A stretch of 6,153 nucleotides of DNA from Mariniphaga sp964624645 (GCA_964624645.1 CAZVAD010000136.1:1-6153); one strand, 5' to 3'. Positions 1-6,153 are shown, counted from the first letter of the stretch. The notes: generated from the sequence alone by a model not told the origin. Program-made: numbers and translations.

Positions 1-354
1 CTGGCTGTACTTTATCAGTCCGTGTGCCGGATCGGAAACATGGAACTCCAGATTATTCTTTCGCTTTCTGATTTTATAGAGCACAACAAAGTGGCTCTGT
101 GTCCAGTGGATGATTGCCGGCAGCGGAATTTCCGTCAATTTGCCGGCAGTGATGCGAACGCCCTGGGTGCGGAATCCGATTTTTTCTGCGGCATCGCTGA
201 TGGTGAGCAGTGAAACGCCTTCGCGGGTTTTCCATGTCAGGTTGCGCAGCGTATCCAGATTATAATGCTTCCCAAAATATTTTGCCACGATCCGAAGGCA
301 AGTCGGGCCGCAATCCATGGCATCGGGTTGCTGATAATGTGGAAACTTGGACAT
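1..354 (-). CDS. Peptidase C39 domain of a peptidase-containing ABC transporter (N-terminal part; gene continues past the left edge)
   Basis: The first 118 codons of a minus-strand gene are open to the window edge. The start is the ATG at 354-352, which gives MSKFPHYQQPDAMDCGPTCL. This is the N-terminus of family C39 cysteine proteases: Gln9 for the oxyanion hole, the catalytic Cys15 in DCGPTC, His88 in SHFVVLYK and Asp108 in SDPAHG. All the expected catalytic residues are present. In this family the protease domain is fused to an ABC exporter membrane domain and an ATPase. It cuts double-glycine leaders from bacteriocin-like or other small peptides at the inner membrane while they are exported; Bacteroidota have many such exporters. 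The membrane and ATPase domains would lie to the left of the window. The start lies 77 bp after the stop of the trehalose gene on the same strand, so read-through is possible, but the functions look unrelated. No double-glycine precursor peptide is visible here. Family assignment is secure; the cargo is unknown. Confidence 0.9.
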   Translation of the reverse strand, partial: MSKFPHYQQPDAMDCGPTCLRIVAKYFGKHYNLDTLRNLTWKTREGVSLLTISDAAEKIGFRTQGVRITAGKLTEIPLPAIIHWTQSHFVVLYKIRKRKNNLEFHVSDPAHGLIKYSQ

Positions 355-431
355 GGCGTCGTTTTAGCGCCGAAAGATAGAGAAAAAAACATGGAAGAAG
401 CACAAAGTCTGCAACCCGAATTTCAAAATCA
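355..431 (-). promoter_or_regulatory. Weak candidate promoter/leader for the C39 transporter
   Basis: Read on the minus strand, TTTG (406-403) is followed 23 bp later by TATCTTTC (379-372). This is one base away from the Bacteroidota -7 consensus TAnnTTTG, and lies 17 bp upstream of the ATG. The spacing is at the long end of the usual range, so this is only a candidate. Just before the start codon GGCG (371-368) can pair with CGCC (358-355) across a 9-nt loop; this small GC stem abuts the ATG and could affect initiation if it is transcribed. I see no intrinsic terminator for the upstream trehalose gene in this gap. Confidence 0.22.
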
Positions 432-2642
432 CTATTCACAAATCAGATTCTTCAGCAATTCCCGCACTTCCCTGAAGCTTTCCACTTTAAAACCTGCGAT
501 TGTGTGTGCCATCCCCACCTTTATCGTAATGGCTTCCTGCGGCAGATCAGTAAACAGGAACTCATCGGTCCAGTCGTCGCCTATTGCCACGATTTTATCG
601 GCAGGCTGTGCATGAAGCACTTTTTGCGCCGCACGCCCTTTATTGATTCCGATATTTTTTATCTCAATCACCTTGCTGCCTTCCAGAATTTCAAGATTCA
701 GGTTGGAAACCAGACTGGTCAGCTCATCTTTAAGCTCAATTGCCCGGTTTATTCCCAGGTCAGGGTCTGACTTGCGGTAATGCCACACCAGACTGTAGTT
801 TTTTTCTTCAATAAACGAACCCGGCGTACGATCCACATAAAATTCCAGTGCCGGACGAATACTCTCTTTCCATGAAGCATCAAGAGGTTCTGTCATCTCC
901 CATTCACCATTGACTTCACGAATCCAGACGCCGTGTTCCACAATCAGGGTGTAGGGTTTTTCCCCAAACCACGCTTCAAAGGTGTCTTTATCCCTTCCGC
1001 TAATCAGCACCACCCTGTTCTTTGGATTTTCAACGAGCTTATCGAGCAACTCATACAGCTCCTTGTCAGGCTTTGCATGTTTTGGATTATCCTTGAAACC
1101 GGTGAGTGTACCGTCATAATCAAGAAACAAAATGCGGTTTTCCGATTGGCAAAAATCTTTTATTAGTCTGTTTTTTGCAGTACTTGTCAGTTTTTTTGCA
1201 AGGTATTTTTTCTCTTTCTCCTTTGTAATATTCAGGGTATTCAGGAAATCAGATGCCCACTTTTCCACGTTGTAGCGTTTCAGGCGGCTTTGCAGGGCTG
1301 TGATCCGTTCCGTCTGTTCTTCAACGGGCATTTCAATGGCTTTTTTAATGGCAGATGCAATTTGTGCCTTATCGTTGGGGTTAATCAGCAATGCTTCGCC
1401 CATTTCTTTTGAAGCGCCGGCCATCTCACTGAGAATAAGCACCCCGCGGTTATCTGTTCTGGAGGCAATAAACTCTTTGGCAACCAGATTCATTCCGTCG
1501 CGTACAGGTGTAATCAGTGCAATCTCGCAATAGTTGTATAAGTCCACCAGATTTTCAAAAGACATGGAGCGGTAAAAATACCAGACGGGAGTACGGTTGA
1601 TGGAGGAGTATTTTCCATTGATCCTCCCCACCACTTCGTCCACTTCGCTTTTCATCTGCTGGTACTGGTCAACCCCGATGCGGGAAGGAACAGCAAGAAG
1701 CACCAGAGTAACCTTGTCGCGGTATTCTTCATATTCCTCAAGAAAATACTCGAAAGCTTCGAGTCTTTTTATCAATCCCTTGGTGTAATCAAGCCGGTCG
1801 ATTGAAAGTATAAATTTGGTTTCGGGATGAAGCAGATAGTAGCGCTCAAACTCTTTCCGGATTTCTGACCGGTCGCGGACAGAACGTTTTTGCGAAGCGA
1901 CGGCAGCATCGTGAAACTTATCGTAATCAATACCCATCGGGAAATTATCCACTTTCACAATCCGCCTGGGAAGGCTGATTTCATTGATATTTATGTCATA
2001 GCCCAACAAACGGCGCACCGAGCTCATAAAGTGCCGCTCATAGTCAAACGTGTGAAAACCAAGCAAATCTGCTCCCAACATCCCGTTAATGATCTCTTTG
2101 CGCCAGGGAAGAATGCGAAAAAGCTCATAAGACGGAAAGGGAATATGCAGAAAAAAACCGATGGTTACATCCGGGAATTTTTCCTTTATCATCTGCGGAA
2201 GCAACAACAAATGGTAGTCATGCACCCAGATTTTATCCACCCCTTCCATGTTTTGGGCAATCACCCCGGCAAATTTCCGGTTCACCTGTTTGTAAGCTTC
2301 CCACTGCTCTTCTTCATACTCCACAAACTGATTAAAATAATGGAACAGCGGCCAGATGGTCTTATTGCTGAAACCTTCATAATAAAGTTCCACTTCCTCT
2401 TCGGTGAGGTTAACATTCACACACTCCTCTTTTTTCAGCGCTTCATCCACCTTTTTTTGCTGTGTTTCTGAAAGTTTGCTTTGGTCAACACCCGACCATC
2501 CGATCCACAAACTCTCAAACGATTTGCTCACGGTTACCATTCCGGTGGCGAGGCCGCCAACACTTGGAGTTATCTGAATTTCCTCTTCTGAAATACCTAC
2601 CTGAACAGGCAACCGGTTTGAAATAATTAAAAATCGACTCAT
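432..2642 (-). CDS. otsAB: Bifunctional trehalose-6-phosphate synthase / trehalose-6-phosphate phosphatase (OtsA-OtsB fusion)
   Basis: This 736-residue cytoplasmic enzyme should carry out both steps of trehalose synthesis: UDP-glucose plus glucose 6-phosphate to trehalose 6-phosphate, then dephosphorylation. Residues 1-470 are a GT20 synthase. They show SNRLPV (8-13, with Arg10), the nucleotide-binding GG29-30, WIGWSG (46-51), WPLFHY (97-102), VHDYHLLLLPQ (140-150, with Asp142), DRLDYTKG (282-289, with Arg283 and Lys288) and RDGMNLVAKE (381-390, with Asp382 and Glu390). After a Lys/Glu-rich linker (about 473-495) comes a HAD-type phosphatase. It has DYDGT (508-512, nucleophile Asp508), SGRD (548-551), EHG (569-571), Lys668 in NKGR and GDDWTDE (688-694). 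Every signature residue I checked is present in both halves, so neither looks degenerate. The length matches known fused TPS/TPP proteins. The start gives the canonical MSRFLIISNRLPV N-terminus and is preceded by an A/T-rich stretch rather than a Shine-Dalgarno sequence. It is divergent from the GH15 gene, which suggests shared control. The name otsAB describes domain content. Confidence 0.96.
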   Translation of the reverse strand: MSRFLIISNRLPVQVGISEEEIQITPSVGGLATGMVTVSKSFESLWIGWSGVDQSKLSETQQKKVDEALKKEECVNVNLTEEEVELYYEGFSNKTIWPLFHYFNQFVEYEEEQWEAYKQVNRKFAGVIAQNMEGVDKIWVHDYHLLLLPQMIKEKFPDVTIGFFLHIPFPSYELFRILPWRKEIINGMLGADLLGFHTFDYERHFMSSVRRLLGYDININEISLPRRIVKVDNFPMGIDYDKFHDAAVASQKRSVRDRSEIRKEFERYYLLHPETKFILSIDRLDYTKGLIKRLEAFEYFLEEYEEYRDKVTLVLLAVPSRIGVDQYQQMKSEVDEVVGRINGKYSSINRTPVWYFYRSMSFENLVDLYNYCEIALITPVRDGMNLVAKEFIASRTDNRGVLILSEMAGASKEMGEALLINPNDKAQIASAIKKAIEMPVEEQTERITALQSRLKRYNVEKWASDFLNTLNITKEKEKKYLAKKLTSTAKNRLIKDFCQSENRILFLDYDGTLTGFKDNPKHAKPDKELYELLDKLVENPKNRVVLISGRDKDTFEAWFGEKPYTLIVEHGVWIREVNGEWEMTEPLDASWKESIRPALEFYVDRTPGSFIEEKNYSLVWHYRKSDPDLGINRAIELKDELTSLVSNLNLEILEGSKVIEIKNIGINKGRAAQKVLHAQPADKIVAIGDDWTDEFLFTDLPQEAITIKVGMAHTIAGFKVESFREVRELLKNLICE

Positions 2643-2664
2643 TGTTTTATATATTTGTGTGCCA

Positions 2665-2695
2665 TTATGATACTAAAACTTACGCATTTCACAAA
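2665..2695 (-). promoter_or_regulatory. Candidate promoter of the OtsA-OtsB fusion gene
   Basis: On the minus strand TTTG (2695-2692) is followed, after exactly 19 bp, by TATCATAA (2672-2665). The spacing fits the Bacteroidota -33/-7 promoter type (TTTG, about 19 bp, TAnnTTTG). The -7 box matches the consensus only at TA and one T, so the support is spacing and position. It would place transcription start some 10-18 nt before the ATG at 2642. Confidence 0.3.
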
Positions 2696-2723
2696 ACACG
2701 ACACAACATTTGCAGCACCGGAA

Positions 2724-2741
2724 TTCCTGAAAAACCAGGAA
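2724..2741. repeat. Short perfect hairpin (6-bp stem)
   Basis: TTCCTG (2724-2729) and CAGGAA (2736-2741) are perfect inverted copies separated by the 6-base loop AAAAAC. The left arm overlaps an 8-bp palindrome GGAATTCC (2720-2727), so two alternative symmetric elements share bases. It lies about 30-50 bp upstream of the candidate OtsAB promoter. It could be a protein-binding site or a transcript hairpin; no following U-tract makes it a good terminator on either strand. Confidence 0.4.
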
Positions 2742-2796
2742 CTATTTGCGGCTTTTTTTACCATCACTGAAAATCTGACTGCCATCTGTCTTACAA

Positions 2797-2832
2797 ACCG
2801 GAGAAAGAATCCTTCGGATTTATTTTTCCGGT
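2797..2832 (+). repeat. 36-base imperfect hairpin in the divergent region
   Basis: The outer arms ACCGG (2797-2801) and CCGGT (2828-2832) pair perfectly. The inner arms AATCC (2808-2812) and GGATT (2816-2820) close a TTC loop. The A/G-rich left side (2802-2807) pairs with the T-rich right side (2821-2827) using G-T wobbles, one A-A mismatch and one bulge. Because the wobbles are G-U only in plus-strand RNA, the full-length stem favours a plus-strand transcript leading to the GH15 gene. It may be a 5' leader structure or a two-part operator; no known riboswitch is recognised. Confidence 0.45.
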
Positions 2833-2899
2833 CAACACAGCAGAAACAGTGCGTTAACGATGAAAATTTTACAGGAAATTTCTGTTTCAATGATCATCC

Positions 2900-2938
2900 G
2901 GCACACTTTCAACTTCCTTTTTTTGAAAAGGGAGTGCC
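2900..2938 (+). repeat. Bulged hairpin upstream of the GH15 gene
   Basis: An inner stem of TTCCTTTT (2914-2921) against AAAAGGGA (2926-2933) closes a TTTG loop, with one T-G wobble. Outside it, GGCAC (2900-2904) pairs with GTGCC (2934-2938), leaving a bulge of nine bases on the left side. The element ends 59 bases before the GH15 ATG. It is followed by an A-rich rather than a U-rich stretch, so it is not a typical terminator for plus-strand RNA. A role in the leader or as a regulator site is inference. Confidence 0.42.
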
Positions 2939-2997
2939 CGAAAAAAGAAACGGTCAAATCAGAAAATATTTAAATAAAAGTTAACAAACATTTAAAA

Positions 2998-4779
2998 ATG
3001 ACACATCTGGATTACGGAATTATAGGAAATTGCAGAACGGCTGCACTTGTTTCAAAAGAGGGCAATATGGAATGGCTTTGCTTTCCGATGTTTGACTCGG
3101 CTTCGGTTTTTGCCAAAATTCTTGACACCCAAAAAGGGGGAAGTTTTGAATTCATAACAAGTGATGATTACCTATGTAATCAGCGATATATACCAAAAAC
3201 CAATATTTTGGTTACTCATTTTTCAAATGGCACAGACAGCTTCGAAATCATTGACTTTATGCCCCGCTACTATCTTGAGGACAAAACAACCGCCTATTCC
3301 CCACCCGATGTGATACGGTATGTCAAACTAAAATCCGGCAGGCCACGCTTTAAGGTTCTTTATGACCCGAAGCTGGAATATGCAGAAAGGGAAACCGCCT
3401 CGCAGGTGCATGATGAATTTATAAAAAGTCACACCCTTTCAGGCACTTACGACTCACTCTATCTCTATTCGGACATCGCATTGGAAAAAATTGTAAGTGG
3501 TGAAGAAATAGAATTGAAAAAGAATTGTTTTTTCCTGATCAGCTACAATCAAAAGCTTCTAAACCAAACCCTTGAGCGCTGCTATCTGAAGCTTCAGCGC
3601 ACCAAAGTTTATTGGCTCAACTGGTCTGAAAACACCGGCAGGCTCAGCGCATACAACAAAGAGGTACAACGCAGTGCACTGGTGCTAAAACTTTTAAGCT
3701 ACGACAAAACCGGAGCGGTGCTGGCGGCGGTCACCACTTCCCTGCCGGAAACCATCGGCGAAATCAGAAACTGGGACTACAGGTTTTGCTGGCTCAGGGA
3801 CGCTTCGATGGTGATTAAAACAATGACCCAAATCGGGCATTGGAAAAGCGCTGAACGCTTTTTAAATTTTATCATTGATGTGGTTTCCGATAAGGATGAG
3901 AAAATCCAGATCATGTATGGCATCAACAAGGAGAAAAATCTCAGGGAGAGAATTCTCACCCATCTGGCAGGATATGAAAACAGTGCGCCGGTGCGTATCG
4001 GCAATGCTGCCTACAAGCAAAAACAGCACGACATCTACGGCATTCTCATGGATGTTATCTACCAACAGTTCAAACTGTTTGACACTTCCCTGTTAAACAG
4101 CGAAGAACTTTGGACCATCACCCGCAGCATTGTGCGCATAGTTGGAAAAAACTGGAGAAAACCGGACCGTGGAATCTGGGAAATCCGAACGGAGCACCGC
4201 CATTTCCTTTTTTCAAAATTATTGTGCTGGGTGGCCATTGACCGGGCGGTTAAAATTGCCGGGTTGATCAAACGTTGGGACTATGTTGAAAAATGGAGTA
4301 AACTGCGGGATACCATCTCAAAAGATATTCAGGTAAAAGGATGGAACGAGGAGAAACAGGCATTCACACAGGCTTACGGCTCAAGCGATCTGGATGCCTC
4401 CACATTGCTGATGGAAAGCTACGGTTTCATTGAAGCCGCAGACCCCCGTTATGTGAGTACGGTCAGGGCCACGCAAAAGGAACTTTGCCGCAACGGACTG
4501 ATGTACCGCTATAAAAACCGGGATGATTTTGGGCTGCCCACCTCTTCATTTACAATCTGTACTTTCTGGCTCATTCAGGCGCTGTTCAAAACCGGAGAAA
4601 AAGAGGAGGCACAAAAACTGTTTGACCAGTTGCTCACCTACAGCAATCACTTAGGGCTTTTCAGTGAAGATATCGATTTTGAAACCAAGCGCCTGCTGGG
4701 AAATTTCCCGCAGGCATACTCACACCTGGCATTAATCGAAACGGCTATTCTTTTTTCAAAGGAATGGGGTGAGAAATGA
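2998..4779 (+). CDS. Glycoside hydrolase family 15 protein (glucoamylase / trehalase type)
   Basis: This 593-residue protein has the standard length and architecture of bacterial and archaeal GH15 enzymes. Residues 1-200 form the N-terminal beta domain, starting LDYGIIGNCRTAALVSKEGN and continuing EWLCFPMFDS. A catalytic (alpha/alpha)6 barrel follows from about residue 215. The barrel shows RNWDYRFCWLRDAS (257-270), QIMYGI (304-309), GYENSAPVRIGN (325-336), the general-acid motif GIWEIR (Glu395) and the general-base motif FSEDID (Glu557) followed by LGNFPQAYSH (567-576). Both catalytic glutamates are intact. No signal peptide is seen, so it probably acts in the cytoplasm. Family members are inverting enzymes that release glucose from alpha-glucans, dextran or, in mycobacterial and Thermoplasma relatives, trehalose. 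The divergent trehalose synthase makes trehalose a good substrate guess, but sequence alone cannot exclude a glucoamylase. The start fits the family N-terminus and follows TTTAAAA, typical of Bacteroidota. Confidence 0.94.
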   Translation: MTHLDYGIIGNCRTAALVSKEGNMEWLCFPMFDSASVFAKILDTQKGGSFEFITSDDYLCNQRYIPKTNILVTHFSNGTDSFEIIDFMPRYYLEDKTTAYSPPDVIRYVKLKSGRPRFKVLYDPKLEYAERETASQVHDEFIKSHTLSGTYDSLYLYSDIALEKIVSGEEIELKKNCFFLISYNQKLLNQTLERCYLKLQRTKVYWLNWSENTGRLSAYNKEVQRSALVLKLLSYDKTGAVLAAVTTSLPETIGEIRNWDYRFCWLRDASMVIKTMTQIGHWKSAERFLNFIIDVVSDKDEKIQIMYGINKEKNLRERILTHLAGYENSAPVRIGNAAYKQKQHDIYGILMDVIYQQFKLFDTSLLNSEELWTITRSIVRIVGKNWRKPDRGIWEIRTEHRHFLFSKLLCWVAIDRAVKIAGLIKRWDYVEKWSKLRDTISKDIQVKGWNEEKQAFTQAYGSSDLDASTLLMESYGFIEAADPRYVSTVRATQKELCRNGLMYRYKNRDDFGLPTSSFTICTFWLIQALFKTGEKEEAQKLFDQLLTYSNHLGLFSEDIDFETKRLLGNFPQAYSHLALIETAILFSKEWGEK

Positions 4780-4847
4780 TGATATTTTTAATATTTAAAA
4801 TTGATTTTAACTGTCCTGCAAGTACTTATATAAAATATTGCGGATAG
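4780..4847. terminator. AT-rich convergent gap with a weak hairpin
   Basis: This 68-bp gap lies between the converging GH15 and hydrolase stop codons. TTAAAA (4795-4800) and TTTTAA (4805-4810) are perfect inverted copies around TTGA, but the stem is entirely A/T. A second symmetric element has an 8-bp palindrome TTATATAA (4826-4833) flanked by GCAA (4818-4821) and TTGC (4838-4841). Either could help end transcription from both sides; neither is a strong intrinsic terminator. Confidence 0.3.
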
Positions 4848-6008
4848 TTACTGCATATAAAAATTACAAACTTTCCTGAATACTGCTTCAAAATCATCGT
4901 AAATCTGTTCTGATATTTCATTGGAGGAAGGGAAAGGATTTTCATGAATATACTCCCGGTCAAAATCCAACTCATCAATTTTAATGTCAATATTACGGTA
5001 AGCTCCTCTCAGTGTATTTATTACCTCAAAAGAAGGAATAACAGCATCTTTCCTGAGCGTTATTGCATAGATGTGATTTTCATACTTTTTCAGCAGTTCT
5101 TCTCTAAAAGCCCTGCCTTTCTGGTAATCGAGCATTGAATGGAACACCTTTCCTTCCAGATGCTCTTCCAGTATGTAATGCCCCAGCAAATTGTCCTTTT
5201 GTAAAAATTTATCGAAATGCTCCACTAAAAATGAATATAAAGCAACATTCGTTTCACTATCAAGGATAAATTTTGAAACCGGAGATAACCGGTTAAATGT
5301 TGCCCCACTACAAAACAAGCAAACCTTTGAATTTGAAAAATAGTTATTATGATTGGTCAGTTTAAGAATTTGAGCAAGGAAACCACCTATTGAATATGCA
5401 AATATATCAAATTCAAAATCTTTATTAATATAGGGATGTTTTCCTTCCCTGCATTCTTCAATCAGCTGATTCACATCGTAGTATGTTTGCAGCCCGGACC
5501 ATATAAAACGCTGGGGCATTGCATGCAACCGCATGCTTATGGCAACATTTGATAAGGTGGAATGTACAATATTAGGGTATCTTTTTTTTCTGTTTTCACT
5601 CAGTCTGTACATTTCCCGCTTACTGCTCCAATCTTTTGGCGCCCGCTGCATATGAAAAGCTATCGGGAATAAGATTACACTGCTCCCTGTTCCCTCACAA
5701 ATTGCTTTAGCCCAGGGGATATATTTTGTCCAGTTTTTCTCATTGAACCCATGAAAAAGAAATACAACTTTTTTTGTGCCTTCAGTTTCTGCTGGCGCTA
5801 CTATCTGATATTTGAAAAATCGGTTTTCTTTAACGTAAATATCCTGAATGTGAATGTTGTCTTTGATGGTTCCAATATCGGTGTAAAAAGGATAATTGTT
5901 TTTTAAATCAATGCCATGTCTTGCACAATGGTAGTCAGAAACACCGGGCAGTATGTTGTATGATAAAGATTCAAATTTGTATTCTTTAATTTCGGTTCTA
6001 TTATTCAT
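4848..6008 (-). CDS. Alpha/beta-hydrolase-fold protein of unknown substrate
   Basis: This 386-residue protein has alpha/beta hydrolase features in the right order. A hydrophobic strand and HG motif, VVFLFHGFNE (81-90), suits the oxyanion-hole region. A nucleophile elbow follows in FAYSIGGF (203-210, Ser206; AxSxG instead of GxSxG). A late strand, AITLRKDAVIP (315-325), puts an acid at Asp321, and His355 sits in YIHENPFP. A Ser206-Asp321-His355 triad is therefore plausible. About 110 residues lie between the HG motif and the elbow, longer than in minimal hydrolases. They include FPIAFHMQRAPKDW (114-127), which looks like a family-specific motif. No signal peptide or membrane segment is obvious, so it is probably cytoplasmic. 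It resembles Bacteroidota proteins annotated only as a domain of unknown function (DUF6051 comes to mind, unchecked). It has a lower GC content than its neighbours. The ATG at 6008 has an AGAGAGG one base upstream, too close to act as a Shine-Dalgarno sequence. No promoter is evident. The fold is fairly sure; the substrate (ester, lipid or other) is unknown. Confidence 0.75.
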   Translation of the reverse strand: MNNRTEIKEYKFESLSYNILPGVSDYHCARHGIDLKNNYPFYTDIGTIKDNIHIQDIYVKENRFFKYQIVAPAETEGTKKVVFLFHGFNEKNWTKYIPWAKAICEGTGSSVILFPIAFHMQRAPKDWSSKREMYRLSENRKKRYPNIVHSTLSNVAISMRLHAMPQRFIWSGLQTYYDVNQLIEECREGKHPYINKDFEFDIFAYSIGGFLAQILKLTNHNNYFSNSKVCLFCSGATFNRLSPVSKFILDSETNVALYSFLVEHFDKFLQKDNLLGHYILEEHLEGKVFHSMLDYQKGRAFREELLKKYENHIYAITLRKDAVIPSFEVINTLRGAYRNIDIKIDELDFDREYIHENPFPSSNEISEQIYDDFEAVFRKVCNFYMQ

Positions 6009-6059
6009 GCCTCTCTATTTATAAGGAAGAAAACGGGGTATATTGTTTTTAATTGTATT

Positions 6060-6153
6060 TTATTTCAGTTCCTTATTGAGATTCTGCGGTACCTGGATTA
6101 TCCATAATGATTCGGCGCCTGGCACCGGACGGAAAAATTTCTGCAGGAATTTT
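6060..6153 (-). CDS. Possible 3' end of an unidentified minus-strand gene
   Basis: Reading leftward from 6152, one minus-strand frame stays open for 30 codons and ends at TAA (6062-6060). The visible tail ends in the residues ESLWIIQVPQNLNKELK. Its codon choice and residue mix look more like a real C-terminus than the other two frames, one of which uses AGG and CGA codons and gives an Arg run. It would end 51 bp before the hydrolase start on the same strand, and no promoter is seen between them, so an operon is possible. No family is recognised; 30 codons are too few for certainty. Confidence 0.3.
   Translation of the reverse strand, partial: KFLQKFFRPVPGAESLWIIQVPQNLNKELK

Larger units (their letters stand above)
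2643..2997. other. Divergent intergenic region between OtsAB and GH15 genes, rich in inverted repeats
   Basis: This 355-bp stretch separates the two divergent starts and must hold the promoters of both genes. It contains three separate inverted repeats (2724-2741, 2797-2832, 2900-2938), described individually. It also has an exact TAnnTTTG match on the plus strand, TATATTTG at 2650-2657, but with no TTTG at the usual distance upstream (nearest at 2617-2620, 29 bp away). The final 40 bases before the GH15 start are strongly A/T-rich. Open frames cross the region on both strands, but their translations look non-coding. No RNA family is recognised. Confidence 0.6.

Noticed and set aside
265..615. 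Plus-strand 116-codon frame spanning the end of OtsAB and the start of the C39 gene
   Set aside because: It is antisense to two well-supported genes, and its composition is not protein-like.
1890..2471. 193-codon plus-strand frame opposite the OtsAB gene
   Set aside because: It lies wholly antisense to conserved GT20 motifs and its translation resembles no protein; it is a shadow of the real gene.
2639..2890. Minus-strand 83-codon frame whose TGA overlaps the OtsAB ATG as ATGA, a layout typical of coupled genes
   Set aside because: The translation is a Cys-, Phe- and Ser-rich mix with no recognisable motif, it crosses the candidate OtsAB promoter and two hairpins, and an opposite-strand frame is equally open. 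The overlap is likely chance.
2655..2984. Plus-strand 109-codon frame across the divergent intergenic region
   Set aside because: No family resemblance, no double-glycine leader and no signal peptide, and it spans all three inverted repeats. It is better explained as non-coding DNA.
6030..6049. AAAAC/GTTTT inverted repeat upstream of the hydrolase
   Set aside because: A 5-bp mostly A/T stem with a 10-base loop is expected by chance in such AT-rich DNA and is not a credible terminator.
6106..6153. Plus-strand ATG opening a short frame (MIRRLAPDGK...) to the right edge
   Set aside because: Only about 15 codons are visible with no start context, and a minus-strand frame over the same bases looks more coding-like. 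It cannot be supported.
1..6153. CRISPR array, tRNA, insertion sequence, phage or toxin-antitoxin content
   Set aside because: I saw no regularly spaced repeats, cloverleaf, transposase motif, terminal repeats or paired small genes on either strand.

Overview
The window reads as ordinary chromosomal DNA of a Bacteroidota bacterium, probably a Bacteroidia-type lineage. The protein families support this: a C39-peptidase ABC exporter of the Bacteroidota type, a fused trehalose-phosphate synthase/phosphatase, a GH15 enzyme of the trehalase-like group, and an alpha/beta hydrolase resembling Bacteroidota-restricted families. So do the start regions, which are A/T-rich without clear Shine-Dalgarno sequences (for example TTTAAAAATG). 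GC content, estimated by eye on sampled lines, is about 50% at the left edge, 42-47% in the trehalose genes and 35-40% in the right-hand hydrolase.

Layout. Positions 1-354 (minus) hold the N-terminal C39 protease domain of a peptidase-containing ABC transporter that runs off the left edge. Positions 432-2642 (minus) encode a complete OtsA-OtsB fusion that makes trehalose from UDP-glucose and glucose 6-phosphate. A 355-bp divergent intergenic region (2643-2997) carries three hairpin-forming inverted repeats and candidate promoter elements. Positions 2998-4779 (plus) encode a complete GH15 glucoamylase/trehalase-type enzyme. After a short AT-rich convergent gap, positions 4848-6008 (minus) encode an alpha/beta-hydrolase-fold protein of unknown substrate with a plausible Ser-Asp-His triad. 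Positions 6060-6153 may be the 3' end of another minus-strand gene.

How the genes fit together. The clearest functional unit is the divergent pair of trehalose synthesis (OtsAB) and a GH15 hydrolase whose best-characterised relatives with this N-terminal domain include trehalases. A likely reading is control of the trehalose pool, with both genes governed from the shared, structured intergenic region. Neither the exporter nor the right-hand hydrolase has an obvious link to trehalose. I see no tRNA, rRNA, CRISPR array, insertion sequence or attachment site, and no convincing new multi-gene system. The most useful leads are the substrate of the GH15 enzyme, the structured divergent promoter region and the uncharacterised hydrolase.
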